From positions 124,001 through 188,000 of the forward strand of contig VGHB01000002.1 in assembly GCA_016868355.1 (NCBI GenBank): a DNA stretch of 64,000 bases, in the 5' to 3' direction. This DNA comes from Betaproteobacteria bacterium (GTDB lineage Bacteria > Pseudomonadota > Gammaproteobacteria > Burkholderiales > Burkholderiaceae_C). The position numbers and the translations under genes were made by a program. Below the pieces are notes generated by a model that saw only the letters and a list, made by a program, of their open reading frames with translations, was not told the DNA's origin and searched no databases. Shown here one piece after another: positions 1 through 9,938 of the stretch; positions within the stretch are counted from its first letter, which is position 1; each line of letters opens with the position of its first letter.

Positions 1-54
1 CCCTCGCATGTCGGAATCAAAATCCGATGCCTTAACCAACTTGGCGACTCCCCT
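1..54 (-). tRNA. tRNA-Gln (TTG), 3' part cut by window edge
   Basis: Read on the minus strand, the first 54 bases give an acceptor 5' strand (AGGGGAG), a T at position 8, a D arm with the GTTGGTTAAGGC loop, and an anticodon arm with the loop TTTTGAT. The anticodon TTG lies at 18-20 on the plus strand. The T arm and the 3' acceptor strand lie outside the window. The body closely resembles bacterial tRNA-Gln. Confidence 0.9.
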
Positions 55-116
55 ACACCGGATGCGGCTTGCGCCACACCCATCAACCTCGCAAGGGCGT
101 TAACCCCTGGCTGACT

Positions 117-1013
117 TCAGCCCAGACGCGCCACCACAGGGTGTTGCGCTAGGCTCCGACACCAACGCGCCTCCCACGGTTCGGGCTTGCCCAGTAACAG
201 GCTTTGTCCCGATGCGGTGGCCATCAAAGGCGCGTTTGCAACGGTTTCTCTTGCGAACACAGCACTACCCGATCCGGTCATTTGACCATTGCCCCAGTGA
301 GCGCTGAGCCAATTAACCACCGAAGCGATTTCCGGTGCGTGACGTACGGCCGTCGCTTGGAGATCGTTTGGGAGCACCGTTCCGTCGTCGAGCATGGAAT
401 CCATGATCGATGGGACTACAAGAAAGCCTTTTACTATAGCAGCTTTGGAGTCGCGTGTAAGGCTCGGGTCCCGAAAGATGGTCTGGGTGCTCACCGCCAC
501 AGGGGGCTTGACGACAAGGTAGTGTCGTGGACGCAATGCCACAGGCGTCACCCGCTCACCAATGCCTTCAACAATGGCGCTACCGCCACCCAGGAAAAAG
601 GGGATGTCTGCACCCAGCTGAAGACCCAGTTCAGCCAGGCGCTGCAGGCTCCAGTTCAGGCCCCATAGGCGGTTCAGACCCATCAGCACGGTGGCCGCAT
701 CTGAGCTGCCGCCACCCATACCTGAACCCGAGGGCACGACCTTTTCAATGCTGATGTCTACCCCATGGCTGCAGCCGCTGCGTTGCCGTAGCAGCCGTGC
801 AGCCCGAAGGCACAGGTCATCGGCTGGCAAGGGCTGCGCCAGGTCATGTCGGCATATGCGGCCGTCGCTGCGGTGTTCCAGGTGCAGGGTGTCGTACCAG
901 TCCACCAGTACGAACAGGGACTGCAGCAGGTGATAGCCGTCTTCGCGACGCCCCACCACGCTCAAGAAAACATTTAGTTTGGCCGGGGCCTGCAGGTCCG
1001 TCAGGCAGTGCAT
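117..1013 (-). CDS. ispE: 4-diphosphocytidyl-2-C-methyl-D-erythritol kinase
   Basis: IspE phosphorylates the 2-hydroxyl of CDP-methylerythritol with ATP in the cytosolic MEP route to isoprenoid precursors. The GHMP-kinase signature is clear: PAKLNVFL near the start and the ATP loop PSGSGMGGGSSDAA at about residues 94-107. At 298 residues the length is normal. An upstream in-frame ATG at 1055 would add 14 residues and overlap lolB by 38 bases. I chose the ATG at 1013 because relatives begin just before the APAKLN motif and it falls 4 bases after the lolB stop. Gene order TPR protein-lolB-ispE followed by tRNA-Gln suggests one minus-strand operon; in many betaproteobacteria prs and rplY follow, which would lie outside this window. 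Confidence 0.95.
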   Translation of the reverse strand: MHCLTDLQAPAKLNVFLSVVGRREDGYHLLQSLFVLVDWYDTLHLEHRSDGRICRHDLAQPLPADDLCLRAARLLRQRSGCSHGVDISIEKVVPSGSGMGGGSSDAATVLMGLNRLWGLNWSLQRLAELGLQLGADIPFFLGGGSAIVEGIGERVTPVALRPRHYLVVKPPVAVSTQTIFRDPSLTRDSKAAIVKGFLVVPSIMDSMLDDGTVLPNDLQATAVRHAPEIASVVNWLSAHWGNGQMTGSGSAVFARETVANAPLMATASGQSLLLGKPEPWEARWCRSLAQHPVVARLG

Positions 1014-1017
1014 GTGC

Positions 1018-1674
1018 TCAGGGAGTGCGACCACGCTCAGGTGAGGCGGGCTCATCCAGCCGGGCCCTCACCGTGATGTCCAGATCGTCGGGTCGGTCAG
1101 CTCGTGCGCGATACCGTGCGGTGATCACGCGTTCATGCCAGCCTTCAAGCGATACTATCCACCCGAGTTGCTCGAATCCTTCGGGGCGCACTTGATGCAC
1201 AGCCTTACCCCAGGGTTGGGCCCGCACCCAATGCAGTAGCGCCTCCAAGGGCAGGGACTGCCCGAGCAGGGCCACGGCCACGTCATCCAAGGTTGGCCCA
1301 TTGCGCTTGCCTTGTGCCGTGATGATTTCGGCACCTTGCGGATTCCAGCGCGCGGCGGCCACCGCTGTGCCAATCACCGTTTGTAAAACCAGGGTTCCAT
1401 CTTGGGGCGTGCCCTCAAAGTCGAAGAGCAAGGTGCCGGCGTCAGTGGCCCCGGTGCGCATCTGCTGCACCCGCAGGCTCAAGCGCCCGCTGAACTGCTG
1501 GCGTGGCGTGGCCTCGATCGTTGTCACCGCAGAGCTTGCCGCGCCGGGGTTGCCGGCGGGCAAGGGCTGTACCGGTGGGGAACCTTCCACCGCCACACGG
1601 GGGACTAATGCGGTGCAGGCACTCAAAACCCCGCTGCAGCACAAGAAGGCTGCAGTGCGCCACATGCCCTTCAC
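1018..1674 (-). CDS. lolB: outer membrane lipoprotein LolB
   Basis: LolB receives lipoproteins from the periplasmic carrier LolA and inserts them in the outer membrane. The 218-residue product starts with a lipoprotein signal peptide ending in the lipobox LSAC, with Cys20 as the likely acylated residue. The rest has the LolB pattern (QQFSGRLSLR, LLFDFEGTPQDGTL, GWIVSLEGW). The GTG start at 1674 overlaps the stop of the upstream TPR gene (GTGA); an in-frame ATG at 1665 is an alternative that still keeps the signal peptide. Sequence similarity in this family is weak, so the call also rests on the lolB-ispE neighbourhood. Confidence 0.88.
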   Translation of the reverse strand: MKGMWRTAAFLCCSGVLSACTALVPRVAVEGSPPVQPLPAGNPGAASSAVTTIEATPRQQFSGRLSLRVQQMRTGATDAGTLLFDFEGTPQDGTLVLQTVIGTAVAAARWNPQGAEIITAQGKRNGPTLDDVAVALLGQSLPLEALLHWVRAQPWGKAVHQVRPEGFEQLGWIVSLEGWHERVITARYRARADRPDDLDITVRARLDEPASPERGRTP

Positions 1675-3554
1675 AACTCAACCTTGAGCCTTGCCAGCGT
1701 TTCTCGCAGCACTTTGTTAAGGGCATCGCGCTCACGCGACTCGCGCCATATGCGGCGAGCTTCTTCGCGCTGGCCCAGTGACCACAAGACCTCGCCCAGG
1801 TGCGCACCGATTTCGGTGTCGGGCCGTGCAGCGTAGGCCTGGCGCAGCAGCTCGACAGCGCGGCCGGGCTGGCCTTGGCGGAACATCACCCAAGCCAGGC
1901 TGTCGGTGATGAAGGGGTCTCCGGGTGCCAGATCCAGGGCGCGTTGAATCAACCGTTGCGCCTCATCCAGCCGCACACCACGCTCGGCCAGTGAATAGCC
2001 CAATGCGTTGTGGGCGTGATGATGGTCGGGCCGCAATTCGATAATGCGGCGCAGGTGGCGCTCCATATCCTCATGCAAGCCCATGCGCTCGAGCACCAGG
2101 GCCAATTCGTAGAGCACCTCGGTGTCTTGCGGATGGCGCTCAGCGGCTCGACTGAGCACGGCGTTGGCATCTTTCCAGCGTTCCAGCGTACGCAGCATCT
2201 GCCCTTCGGCCAAGAGCTTGCTCAGCGCATCGGACGCACTGGCTTCGGGAACCGCGCGAATCAGCGCCCGCGCCTGCTCAAGCTTGCCTTGGCGAGCCAA
2301 GATCATGGCGCGCCGGGACTGCACATCCAATCGGGAGGACGCACCGTCCAGTGGCTGCAGCCAGCGCTGCGCGCCGCTGTAGTCGCCCTGCTCGGTCGCC
2401 AGCGTGGCCAGCAACAGCAGGGCGCGGGTTCGCCGAGCCTCGTCAATCTGCGCCTCGGCTGGGCGTGCATCGGTGTTCTGCAGATCCGATGCCGCGGCCT
2501 GTTCTGGCCTTGGAGACGCAGCGCCAGATTCGACCGCCGAGCCCTGAGCCTTGACGGCTTCGGTCTGTGCCTTGCCCTGCGCCGCATCCAACTCCAAGAA
2601 GCGTTTGAGCGCGGCTATGGCCTGGGCCCGTTCTTGGGTCTCGACTGCCACCACACCCAGCTGGAACCAAGCACCTGCGGAATCTGGCAGGGCCTGGGTC
2701 ACCCGGCGCAGCTGCACCAGGGCAGGACCATGGCGCTGGCGCATGGCCAGCCACTGCGCGTAGCGTTGGCGCACCAAGGGTTCGGCTTGATCTTGCTCAA
2801 GATACGACACCACCAGGGGCTCCGCCTCGGCGCTGTTGTCCAGCATCTCCAAGGCCAACAGTGCGGGGCCTGGTGCCATGGGCTCGCGCCGCGCCACATC
2901 GCGGGCCAGTGCCAGGGCGGGCGCGTTTTGGCCGGCTTGCATCAGCGCGCGTGCCAGGGCCAGTTGTGCCGGTATCTGTGTGGGCGGCCGCTCGGCCAAG
3001 GGAATCAAAACCGACTGCAGCAGTTGCAGCGCGCCACGCGGGTCGGGGTGCCCCCGCATCAAACGGGGCAGGGCCGCGATGGCACCCGCGCGCTCTTCGT
3101 CAGGGGTGAGTTCAATCAAGCGGCGCAGGGGCTCGCCCAAGGCACCCAAGCGGTTGAGGGCCAAGAGAATACGCACCTGCGCCCGCACTGCCCCCAGTGA
3201 ACTGGGCAGCGCTTGCCGCCAAGCTTGGGCTGCGGTGAGCGCTTCGCTGCCGGCTTGGGCCCGCAGTGCGATGTCCACGGCGCGCTCGTAAAGCGACTCG
3301 TCGCGGGTACGCCGTGCCGCGTCCAATAACACTGCATAGGCGGTCGCCGCTTGGCCCTGGCGCAGCTCGAGCTCGCCGATAAGCAGTTGGTAGAACAGCG
3401 GGGCGTCAAGCCGCGATGTGGCAGCGGGCTGTGAGCCTGCACTGGATACCGGCCAAGCAAGCACCAAGCCCACCAATGGACCCGCCAATCTGCCCATCAT
3501 CGGGCCTAACGGGCGTACTCGCTCGGCGTGGCGCGGCGTGTGGGTGGGAGTCAT
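1671..3554 (-). CDS. tetratricopeptide-repeat protein, probably exported
   Basis: This 627-residue protein is built of many helical TPR units. The clearest run is at about residues 470-600, with typical spacing of small and aromatic residues ([41 protein letters not shown]). Residues 20-45 form a hydrophobic stretch followed by Ala/Ser/Gly ([16 protein letters not shown]), consistent with a signal peptide after a long basic N-region. A Gln/Ala-rich linker at about 330-370 interrupts the repeats. Relatives upstream of lolB in Burkholderiales are annotated only as TPR proteins. The partner is unknown; linkage to lolB suggests an envelope role, which is inference. Confidence 0.85.
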   Translation of the reverse strand: MTPTHTPRHAERVRPLGPMMGRLAGPLVGLVLAWPVSSAGSQPAATSRLDAPLFYQLLIGELELRQGQAATAYAVLLDAARRTRDESLYERAVDIALRAQAGSEALTAAQAWRQALPSSLGAVRAQVRILLALNRLGALGEPLRRLIELTPDEERAGAIAALPRLMRGHPDPRGALQLLQSVLIPLAERPPTQIPAQLALARALMQAGQNAPALALARDVARREPMAPGPALLALEMLDNSAEAEPLVVSYLEQDQAEPLVRQRYAQWLAMRQRHGPALVQLRRVTQALPDSAGAWFQLGVVAVETQERAQAIAALKRFLELDAAQGKAQTEAVKAQGSAVESGAASPRPEQAAASDLQNTDARPAEAQIDEARRTRALLLLATLATEQGDYSGAQRWLQPLDGASSRLDVQSRRAMILARQGKLEQARALIRAVPEASASDALSKLLAEGQMLRTLERWKDANAVLSRAAERHPQDTEVLYELALVLERMGLHEDMERHLRRIIELRPDHHHAHNALGYSLAERGVRLDEAQRLIQRALDLAPGDPFITDSLAWVMFRQGQPGRAVELLRQAYAARPDTEIGAHLGEVLWSLGQREEARRIWRESRERDALNKVLRETLARLKVEL

Positions 3555-3632
3555 GGCTGCCTTGAAAGGTACTTACCCATTTTAGGTAGATTGGCCATAG
3601 GCCTGCTTTGGCTTAGGCCGATCCGAGGGCCC

Positions 3633-3638
3633 AATAAT
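3633..3638 (+). promoter_or_regulatory. candidate -10 element of mutM
   Basis: AATAAT matches the sigma-70 -10 consensus at five of six positions and lies exactly six bases before the mutM ATG at 3645, so transcription would start at or next to the start codon. No convincing -35 or Shine-Dalgarno sequence is visible. The same spacing recurs at other genes in the window. Confidence 0.4.
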
Positions 3639-3644
3639 GCAACC

Positions 3645-4499
3645 ATGCCCGAGTTGCCCGAAGTTGAGGTCACCCGCCAGAGCCTGGCGCCTGTGCTGCA
3701 AGGTGCACGCGTCCGGCGCGTGGAAATGGGCAAGCCCCTGCGCTGGCCGCTGGGTGTGCCCCCGCAAAGCCTGGTGGGATGTGTTTTCGGCCCTCTGGCA
3801 CGACGGGGAAAGTACCTGTGGTTGCCGCTGCACCCGGGCGCGGATGCGCCGCTAACCGCACCAGAGGGGGGGTTGCTGGTGCATCTGGGAATGTCGGGGT
3901 CCTTGGGCTTCAAGCCCAAAGGCATTGCCCACCCGCGGGCGGGTCTGCATGAACATGTGCGCATCCACACTGACCGCGGTGTGCTAGGGCTCACTGATCC
4001 TCGTCGGTTTGGGGCAGTAGTGTGGTCGGCAGGCCTGGCTCAGGCGCCTGCGGCCAAGCTCTTGGCGGGCCTTGGGCGGGAGCCAGACGACCCGGCTCTC
4101 ACGCAAGCCTGGTTCCACGAACAACTGCAGCGCCGCCGCTCGCCCGTCAAGCAGGTGTTGTTGGCCGGTGACGTGGTGGTGGGGGCGGGCAACATCTATG
4201 CATGCGAGGCCCTATTCGATGCGGGTATTGACCCCCGAACGCGTGCCCATCGCTTAAGCCGCCCACGAACGGCTCGCCTGTTGCAGGCAGTGCGGCAGAC
4301 CTTGCTGCGGGCCTTGGCACTTGGTGGGACCACCCTGCGGGACTTTCGGGATGTGCACGGCATGAGCGGCGGCTTTCAAAACCAGGCCCGTGTCTACGGC
4401 CGCGAAGCCCAGGCCTGCCTGCGGTGTGCCACCCCCATCCGCCGTGTTGTGCAGGGGCAGCGTTCCACCTTTTTTTGCCCAAAGTGCCAGAAACGGTGA
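3645..4499 (+). CDS. mutM: formamidopyrimidine-DNA glycosylase
   Basis: MutM (Fpg) removes 8-oxoguanine and formamidopyrimidines from DNA and nicks the abasic site. The start is fixed by the invariant N-terminus MPELPEVEV, where the Pro after Met is the Schiff-base nucleophile and the next Glu is catalytic. The 284-residue protein ends with an intact zinc finger of form C-X2-C-X16-C-X2-C. GRKYLWLP-like and GVGNIYACE-like family motifs are present ([20 protein letters not shown]). It is followed directly by mutY with a 4-base overlap, so the two enzymes acting on the same lesion are probably co-translated. Confidence 0.97.
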   Translation: MPELPEVEVTRQSLAPVLQGARVRRVEMGKPLRWPLGVPPQSLVGCVFGPLARRGKYLWLPLHPGADAPLTAPEGGLLVHLGMSGSLGFKPKGIAHPRAGLHEHVRIHTDRGVLGLTDPRRFGAVVWSAGLAQAPAAKLLAGLGREPDDPALTQAWFHEQLQRRRSPVKQVLLAGDVVVGAGNIYACEALFDAGIDPRTRAHRLSRPRTARLLQAVRQTLLRALALGGTTLRDFRDVHGMSGGFQNQARVYGREAQACLRCATPIRRVVQGQRSTFFCPKCQKR

Positions 4500-5650
4500 A
4501 AAGTGCGGCTTCAGGGTATGCGCTGCCCGTCGACTTTGCCGAACGTGTGGTGGCTTGGCAGCGCCGCCACGGCCGACACGGCCTGCCCTGGCAGGGTACG
4601 CGTGATGCCTATCGAATCTGGTTGTCCGAGATCATGTTGCAGCAGACCCAGGTGACAACGGTGCTGCGCTACTACGGGCGTTTTCTGGAGCGCTTTCCCA
4701 CGGTACTTGACTTGGCACGGGCATCGACCGATGAGGTACTGGCCTTGTGGAGCGGGCTGGGATACTACAGCCGCGCACGCAACCTGCACGCCTGCGCACA
4801 GGCCGTGGTGCAGCAGCACGTTGGCGTATTCCCCACGCAGGCCGCTGAGCTGCAGCGCCTTCCGGGCATTGGGCGGTCCACTGCCGCCGCGGTTGCGGCC
4901 TTCGCCAGCGGACAGCGGGTTGCCATACTTGACGGCAATGTCAAACGTGTGCTGGCGCGTCACCTGGCCTACCCGGAAGATGTCGCCAAACCTGCCGGGC
5001 TCCAGGGCCTTTGGGCGGTGGCCGATGCCCTGTTGCCCGAGCGGGCAGGCATGGATACCTACACCCAAGGCCTCATGGACCTGGGCGCTACCGTGTGCAC
5101 CCTGCGACGCCCCGAGTGCGGGCGCTGCCCGCTGCAGGGCGATTGCCGTGCCCATGCCCTGGGTCAACCACAGGCCTACCCCGTCAAGACCCGCAGCCGC
5201 GCGCGCGGCCAACGGACTTCGGTCTTGCTGTTGGCGCTGAACGCGCCGGCGCAGCCTGAAGCGTCTGCAGCGCCGTGCCAGGTGCTGCTGCACCGGCGGC
5301 CGCCGCGCGGCATTTGGGGGGGCTTGTGGACCCCGCCCCTGTTCGATGATGAGCAGGCCTTGCATGAAAACCTGGCCCTGTGCGGGCCAGCATGGATACG
5401 GCCGTTGCAGGCCATTCCGCCCGTGCAGCATGCCCTGACCCATCTGGACTGGACCCTTAAGCCGCTGCGCCTGGCCATGGCGGAGGTAACGCCAGCACCG
5501 CCGCCCCCCGGCACGGACTGGGTGTGGATGAACCTGGCTGCGGCGCTGGCCAGTGGGCTGCCGGCCCCCATTCGGGTGCTGCTGGAAGCTGAAGTGCCAC
5601 CGAGCGGTGGCACTTCCTTGGCCCACACCCCAGCAGCAGGGCAGCATTAA
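4496..5650 (+). CDS. mutY: A/G-specific adenine glycosylase
   Basis: MutY removes adenine mispaired with 8-oxoguanine and so completes the repair begun by MutM. The 384-residue product has the catalytic-Glu motif [11 protein letters not shown], the helix-hairpin-helix [15 protein letters not shown], the catalytic Asp in [10 protein letters not shown], and a 4Fe-4S cluster motif C-X6-C-X2-C-X5-C. A NUDIX-like recognition domain follows at roughly residues 235-355. I chose the GTG at 4496, which overlaps the mutM stop; starts further upstream would lie deep inside mutM. The last 20 or so residues after RVLLEAE look non-conserved and are encoded across a perfect inverted repeat (5591-5616). Confidence 0.96.
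   Translation: MKSAASGYALPVDFAERVVAWQRRHGRHGLPWQGTRDAYRIWLSEIMLQQTQVTTVLRYYGRFLERFPTVLDLARASTDEVLALWSGLGYYSRARNLHACAQAVVQQHVGVFPTQAAELQRLPGIGRSTAAAVAAFASGQRVAILDGNVKRVLARHLAYPEDVAKPAGLQGLWAVADALLPERAGMDTYTQGLMDLGATVCTLRRPECGRCPLQGDCRAHALGQPQAYPVKTRSRARGQRTSVLLLALNAPAQPEASAAPCQVLLHRRPPRGIWGGLWTPPLFDDEQALHENLALCGPAWIRPLQAIPPVQHALTHLDWTLKPLRLAMAEVTPAPPPPGTDWVWMNLAAALASGLPAPIRVLLEAEVPPSGGTSLAHTPAAGQH
5591..5616. repeat. perfect 11-bp inverted repeat inside mutY 3' end
   Basis: The arms GAAGTGCCACC (5591-5601) and GGTGGCACTTC (5606-5616) are exactly complementary around the loop GAGC. The hairpin lies about 35 bases before the mutY stop and has no T-run after it on the plus strand. It also has none on the minus strand, where it would follow nothing transcribed towards it. 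It could be an attenuating hairpin at the end of the mutM-mutY message, or a recent insertion that extended the ORF. Confidence 0.7.
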
Positions 5651-5737
5651 GGGGAAGAGGGGCGCAAGGGGTGCTGCCTGCTGCCTGCTGCTTGGGGCCT
5701 CGGGCCGATGCGCCCGGCTGCCCAGCCCCTTGCGCCT

Positions 5738-6415
5738 TTACTGCTCGGGCTCGCGCCCCTGCCCGCGCACCACGCCCTTGGTCCTCAGGAATTCATCGAC
5801 CAACTGCAGACGCATCACAGGGTCTTCCAACTCCATCAGCCTTTGCTTGGCCGCCAGGCTGATCGGCAGGATTTCGCACCAGCGGTTGGCCACCCAGCCT
5901 GCATGGCCTAACTGATGGGGCACAGTGAATGGCTCCAGCCCCTGCTCGCGCAGCGACGCGATGGCGTCCACCAAGGCCCGCACAGTACCTTGTAAATCCT
6001 GCGGCGGTGGCAGCGGCTCGTCGGGTGCCACGGGCACTCCCTGGGCGCGCCACAAGCCATTGGCCTCTTGGTGCGGGTGGGTGAGCTTCACCCGAGTGGT
6101 GCCGATGCAGCGAATTTGCAGGATGCCGGGCTGGTCAGCATCCACCTCTTCCAATCGGGCCAATGTGGCGCAGGCCTCCAGCCGAGCGAGGCTTTCAGCT
6201 GCGGCCGCGGCCCCGCTGCGTTGCACCTCGGACCCTTGATTCAGACACACCACCCCAAAGGGCTCACCGTGGCGCAGGCAGTGACCCATGAGGTCAAGGT
6301 AGCGGGCTTCGAAGACCTTCAGACCCAGGACGCCCCCCGGGAACAACACAGTTTGTAGCGGAAACAGTGGCACCGCTTCGTACCACTGTGGGCTGAGTCG
6401 GGTGTCTTGCTTCAT
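5738..6415 (-). CDS. LON-domain (Lon N-terminal-like) protein
   Basis: The 225-residue protein consists of a Lon protease substrate-binding (N-terminal) domain alone: VPLFPLQTVLFPGGVLGLKVFEARYLDL-like opening (VPLFPLQTVLFPGG at about 15-28) and a later CIGTTRVKL segment. It lacks the AAA+ and protease domains, as is normal for this stand-alone family, whose function is not settled. Its ATG overlaps the rapZ stop by 4 bases, making it the last gene of nadK-recN-rapZ-lonN on the minus strand. It converges with mutY; the 87 bases between hold only short GCTGCCT direct repeats. Confidence 0.85.
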   Translation of the reverse strand: MKQDTRLSPQWYEAVPLFPLQTVLFPGGVLGLKVFEARYLDLMGHCLRHGEPFGVVCLNQGSEVQRSGAAAAAESLARLEACATLARLEEVDADQPGILQIRCIGTTRVKLTHPHQEANGLWRAQGVPVAPDEPLPPPQDLQGTVRALVDAIASLREQGLEPFTVPHQLGHAGWVANRWCEILPISLAAKQRLMELEDPVMRLQLVDEFLRTKGVVRGQGREPEQ

Positions 6416-7323
6416 GCTTGGGTTCGGTCGCCCAGTTCCCGATGGCGCCGCAGCGTCACCACCTGCGGGCTGAAGAGCGCAGCCAGCTGTTCAGCCACGT
6501 AGACGGACCGATGCTGTCCACCGGTGCAGCCGATGGCCACAGTGAGGTAGCTGCGTTGGTCGTGTTGGAAGTCATTCAGCCAGGGGCGAATGAAAGCGTC
6601 GATGTGTTGGATCATGCGCTGCGCTTCGGGCTGGCCTTGCAGGTAGTCCATCACCGCAGTGTCGCGCCCGGTTTGTGAGCGCAGCTCACGCTGGTAATAG
6701 GGGTTGGGCAATACGCGCACATCGAACACGAAGTCGGCGTCCAGCGGCACCCCGTGCTTGTAGGCGAAGGACTCAAACACCAGGGTGAGTCGACCATGCG
6801 GTATTGCCAGCAGGTCGCGCACGGTGCCGCGCAACTGGGCGGGCAGCAGCTTGCTGGTGTCCACCACCATGGCCAGGTTGCGGATCCCGGCCATCATTTC
6901 CCGTTCCAGGGCGATGGCCTCGACCAGGGCACGCTGGTGCAGGGGCTGCGCCGATGCGCCCAGTGCAGCGCGGCCGGTCAAGGGGTGCGGGCGGCGCGAC
7001 TCCGAGAAACGCCGCACCAACACTTCAGTGGACGCTTCCAAGAAGATGGTGCGCAGCTCCAAGCCCTCAACCGACAATCGCTTGATGAGGTCGGCTAAGA
7101 CCGAGGGTGAGCCGGTGCTGCGCACATCCACCGCCACCGCCACCTGGGGCTCACCCTTGGCACGTTCGACCTCCAAAAAGTCGGGCAAGAGCTCGGGGGG
7201 CAGGTTGTCTACACAGAAGTAGCCGGCATCCTCCAGCGCATTCATCACCACCGACTTGCCCGAGCCGGAAATACCGGTGATCAGCACCAGCTTGCGCGCG
7301 GATTGGCCACTTGCCGTGTTCAT
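6412..7323 (-). CDS. rapZ: RNase adapter protein RapZ
   Basis: RapZ is a P-loop nucleotide- and RNA-binding protein. In Escherichia coli it targets the small RNA GlmZ to RNase E and so controls glucosamine-6-phosphate synthase. The 303-residue product has the Walker A GISGSGKS at about 16-23, the FLEAS/RRFSESRRPHPL segment and the conserved C-terminal RNA-binding half (AIGCTGGQHRSV, GDRTQA tail). Outside Enterobacteria the RNA partner is often unknown, so the regulatory target here is not implied. Start and stop overlap its neighbours by 4 bases. Confidence 0.96.
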   Translation of the reverse strand: MNTASGQSARKLVLITGISGSGKSVVMNALEDAGYFCVDNLPPELLPDFLEVERAKGEPQVAVAVDVRSTGSPSVLADLIKRLSVEGLELRTIFLEASTEVLVRRFSESRRPHPLTGRAALGASAQPLHQRALVEAIALEREMMAGIRNLAMVVDTSKLLPAQLRGTVRDLLAIPHGRLTLVFESFAYKHGVPLDADFVFDVRVLPNPYYQRELRSQTGRDTAVMDYLQGQPEAQRMIQHIDAFIRPWLNDFQHDQRSYLTVAIGCTGGQHRSVYVAEQLAALFSPQVVTLRRHRELGDRTQA

Positions 7324-8990
7324 GGTGTGGTGGAAGAGCGCCCGCTTTCGAGCAGGCTTTGGGCATGGGCCGCGCTGGTAGACAGGCGTTCGCCGCCCAG
7401 CATGCGGGCCAGTTCAGCCACGCGCGCTTCACCGTCCACCGCCGCCACGCGGCTGCTCGTATGGCCCGCTTGGGCCAGTTTGCTGACCAGGTAATGGTGG
7501 TCGGCGCAGGAGGCCACCTGGGCCAGGTGGGTGACCGACAAGACCTGCCGTTGACGGCCTAGTTGCTTCATCAGCCGGCCCACGGTGTCGGCCACCGTGC
7601 CGCCTACACCAGCATCAATCTCATCGAAGATGAGGGTGGCGGCGCCATCGGGGTCGTCTTGCGCGGTGGTCACCGCGATGGCCAGCGCCAGGCGTGAGAG
7701 TTCACCACCCGAGGCTACCTTGGCCAAGGCGCGTGGCTCACTGGCTTCGTGCCCGGCCACCCGAAGCTCTGCTGATTCGCGGCCCCAAGACTGCGGTTCG
7801 GTTTCTGGCAGCAGGGCTACCTCGAAGCGTCCGCCTGCCATGCCCAGCTGCTGCATCGCTTGGGTCACCTGTAAGCTCAAGCGGGGTGCGGCCTTTCGGC
7901 GGGCTTTGGTGGCTGCTGCGGCGGCGCGTTCGTAATCGGCCAAGGCAGCTTCGCAGCGCTGTTGCAGCGCCTCCAGATCGATGGCTTGGTCCAGCTGCTG
8001 CAGCTCTTGCTCCCATTGCTGCAGCATGGCGGGCAGTTCTTCGGGCTGGCGGCGCAGCCGGCGCGCCAGGCCCATCCAGGCGGACAAGCGCTCGTCGAGT
8101 TCTTGCAAGCGCGCCGGGTCGGTTTCGGTGCGGCCCAAGTAGCTGCGCAGGCTGTGCGCGGCGTCTTCCAAAAGAGCCTGGGCCTGTTCGAGCGTCTCGG
8201 TGATCGAGCCCAGGCGTGGGTCGTAGCGCTGCACCTCGTGCACGCGCTGCAGGGCGATGTGCAAGCCGCGAAGCACGGAGTCGCCCTCGCCATCCAAGCA
8301 CTCCACGCTGGCCTGTCCAGCTTCGATCAGCGAATGCCCGTGAGACAGTCGCGCATGGTCGTCGTTGAGTTCGCGCCACTGGCCTTCGGCGGGGTTCAAC
8401 TTACGCAGCTCACCGAGTTGCCAGGCCAGGCCTTCCCGTTCACGGGCCAGGGTATCGGCCTGGGTACGGGCTTTTTCCGAGGCTTCACGCGCTTGGCGCC
8501 AGGCCTGCCAAGTGGCGTGCACCGCGCGTGCATCAACCGCTGCCACGGCGTCGAGCAGGGCGCGCACCGAGGCTGGACGAGTCAGGCTTTGCCAGGCGTG
8601 TTGGCCGTGGATGTCCAATATGTGGTCTGCCACCTGCTTAAGCTGCGCGGCCGTGGCGCTGTGGCCATTGATCCAGGCGCGGCTCTTGCCGTTGACGTCA
8701 ATGCTGCGCCGCAATAGCAGTGTGCCCTCTTCCGTTTCCAGGCCGGCCTCGGCCAGCCAAGGCAAGAGGCTGCGCGGGCAGTCGAACTCGGCGCTGATGT
8801 CTGCCCGGGCAGCGCCCGCGCGCACCACCAGGGCATCGGCGCGCTGGCCCAGCGCCAGCTGCAGCGCGTCAATCAGGATGGATTTGCCCGCGCCGGTTTC
8901 GCCGGTGAGCACCGAAAACCCGGCATGAAAGTCCACCTCGAGCGAGGTGACGATCACAAAGTCGCAGATGGCCAGCCGGCGCAGCATCAC
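7320..8990 (-). CDS. recN: DNA repair protein RecN
   Basis: RecN is an SMC-like ATPase acting in double-strand-break repair. The 556-residue protein has the Walker [15 protein letters not shown] near residue 32, a central coiled coil (about 160-370, rich in Glu, Arg, Ala, Gln), the ABC signature [12 protein letters not shown] and the Walker [15 protein letters not shown]. The GTG at 8990 overlaps the nadK stop (GTGATG), and the next codon is an ATG at 8987 that could equally be used. Its place between nadK and rapZ suggests expression with nadK. Confidence 0.97.
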   Translation of the reverse strand: MMLRRLAICDFVIVTSLEVDFHAGFSVLTGETGAGKSILIDALQLALGQRADALVVRAGAARADISAEFDCPRSLLPWLAEAGLETEEGTLLLRRSIDVNGKSRAWINGHSATAAQLKQVADHILDIHGQHAWQSLTRPASVRALLDAVAAVDARAVHATWQAWRQAREASEKARTQADTLAREREGLAWQLGELRKLNPAEGQWRELNDDHARLSHGHSLIEAGQASVECLDGEGDSVLRGLHIALQRVHEVQRYDPRLGSITETLEQAQALLEDAAHSLRSYLGRTETDPARLQELDERLSAWMGLARRLRRQPEELPAMLQQWEQELQQLDQAIDLEALQQRCEAALADYERAAAAATKARRKAAPRLSLQVTQAMQQLGMAGGRFEVALLPETEPQSWGRESAELRVAGHEASEPRALAKVASGGELSRLALAIAVTTAQDDPDGAATLIFDEIDAGVGGTVADTVGRLMKQLGRQRQVLSVTHLAQVASCADHHYLVSKLAQAGHTSSRVAAVDGEARVAELARMLGGERLSTSAAHAQSLLESGRSSTTP

Positions 8991-9862
8991 ACCACCCCTT
9001 CGTGCCAGCGTAGCTTGCGCCGCAGAGTGCCGTAGTAGGTCCAGCCCTGTGGATGTAGAAAGCGTACCGTGTGGTCGGAGCGGCGCACCCGAACCTGGTC
9101 GCCGTGCAGCAGGCTGGCCAAGCTCTGCATGTCGAAGTTGGCCGAAGCATCTCTACCGGCCACGATTTCGATGCACACCTCGCCCCGGTCGGGAAGTACG
9201 ATCGGTCGGTTACTCAAGGTGTGAGAGGCAATCGGCACCAACAGCCAACCCGCGATGCCTGGGTGCATGATGGGCCCACCAGCTGACAGGGCGTAGGCAG
9301 TGCTGCCAGTGGGTGAGGCCAGGATGAGACCGTCTGCTCGGATGTTGGCTACAAACTGACCGTCCACATCTACGCGCAGCTCCACCATGGAGGCCGTGGC
9401 GCCGCGGCTGACGACCACATCGTTGAGGGACAGCCCTTCGAAGATGCGATGGTCGTCCCGCCATACACCACCTTCGATCATCGTGCGCGACTCGACCTCC
9501 ACTTCGCCGGCCAGCATGGATGGCAGGACTTCTTTGAATCGCTCAACAGGGATGTCGGTGATGAAGCCCAAGCGGCCTCGGTTGATACCGATCAGAGGCA
9601 CCTCTTGGCGGGCGAGTTGCCGTGCGATACCCAGCATGGTGCCGTCACCGCCCAACACGATGGCCACGTCACAGCGCTGTCCCAGCTCATGCGCCGCCAC
9701 GCTGCCGTATTTGCTCAGGCCCGTGTTGAGCGCGGTTTCCTGCTCGAGCAACACTTCCACGCCGGAACGCTCCAGGAAAAGCGCGATGTCTTCCAGGACG
9801 TTTCGGATGCCTTGTGCCTGGTATTTGCCCACCAAGGCGGCTCGACGAAAGGGCTTGGCCAT
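8987..9862 (-). CDS. nadK: NAD kinase
   Basis: NadK phosphorylates NAD to NADP. The family signature GGDGTML is present with the later NE/D-type and [13 protein letters not shown] motifs. The 291-residue product starts [14 protein letters not shown], a typical beginning; upstream in-frame codons to 9967 would run into the hrcA promoter region and hrcA itself. The gene is divergent from hrcA with 76 bases between them. A TTTAAT box ten bases before the ATG is a possible -10. Confidence 0.97.
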   Translation of the reverse strand: MAKPFRRAALVGKYQAQGIRNVLEDIALFLERSGVEVLLEQETALNTGLSKYGSVAAHELGQRCDVAIVLGGDGTMLGIARQLARQEVPLIGINRGRLGFITDIPVERFKEVLPSMLAGEVEVESRTMIEGGVWRDDHRIFEGLSLNDVVVSRGATASMVELRVDVDGQFVANIRADGLILASPTGSTAYALSAGGPIMHPGIAGWLLVPIASHTLSNRPIVLPDRGEVCIEIVAGRDASANFDMQSLASLLHGDQVRVRRSDHTVRFLHPQGWTYYGTLRRKLRWHEGVV

Positions 9863-9896
9863 GATGCTGCGGATTAAAGCATGGCAAACCCGGGCT

Positions 9897-9925
9897 GTGA
9901 CCACCCTCGGAAGTGACCCTAAACT
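9897..9925 (+). promoter_or_regulatory. candidate hrcA promoter
   Basis: GTGACC (9897-9902, four of six to the -35 consensus) and TAAACT (9920-9925, four of six to the -10 consensus) are separated by 17 bases, with the hrcA ATG 13 bases downstream. I see no CIRCE element (TTAGCACTC-N9-GAGTGCTAA) in this gap, so hrcA autoregulation at this site is not supported. Confidence 0.35.
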
Positions 9926-9938
9926 CGCGGAACTCGCT

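Noticed and set aside
204-933. Plus-strand ORFs opposite ispE
   Set aside because: They lie wholly within the clear ispE gene on the other strand and match no family; typical shadow frames of GC-rich DNA.
2010-3200. Long plus-strand ORF (396 codons) opposite the TPR gene
   Set aside because: Its composition (Gln, Gly, Leu, His rich) is what the antisense of Ala/Leu/Arg-rich TPR codons gives, and it shows no domain.
4511-5647. Long minus-strand ORF (378 codons) opposite mutY
   Set aside because: mutY is certain from its catalytic and iron-sulfur motifs; the reverse frame has no recognisable motif and spans the whole gene as a shadow.
5660-5700. GCTGCCT direct repeats after mutY as a possible CRISPR or mini-satellite
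   Set aside because: Only three short copies of a 7-base unit without spacers; no cas genes in the window.
9863-9938. CIRCE operator for HrcA in the nadK/hrcA gap
   Set aside because: Neither TTAGCACTC nor GAGTGCTAA half-sites are present in the gap.
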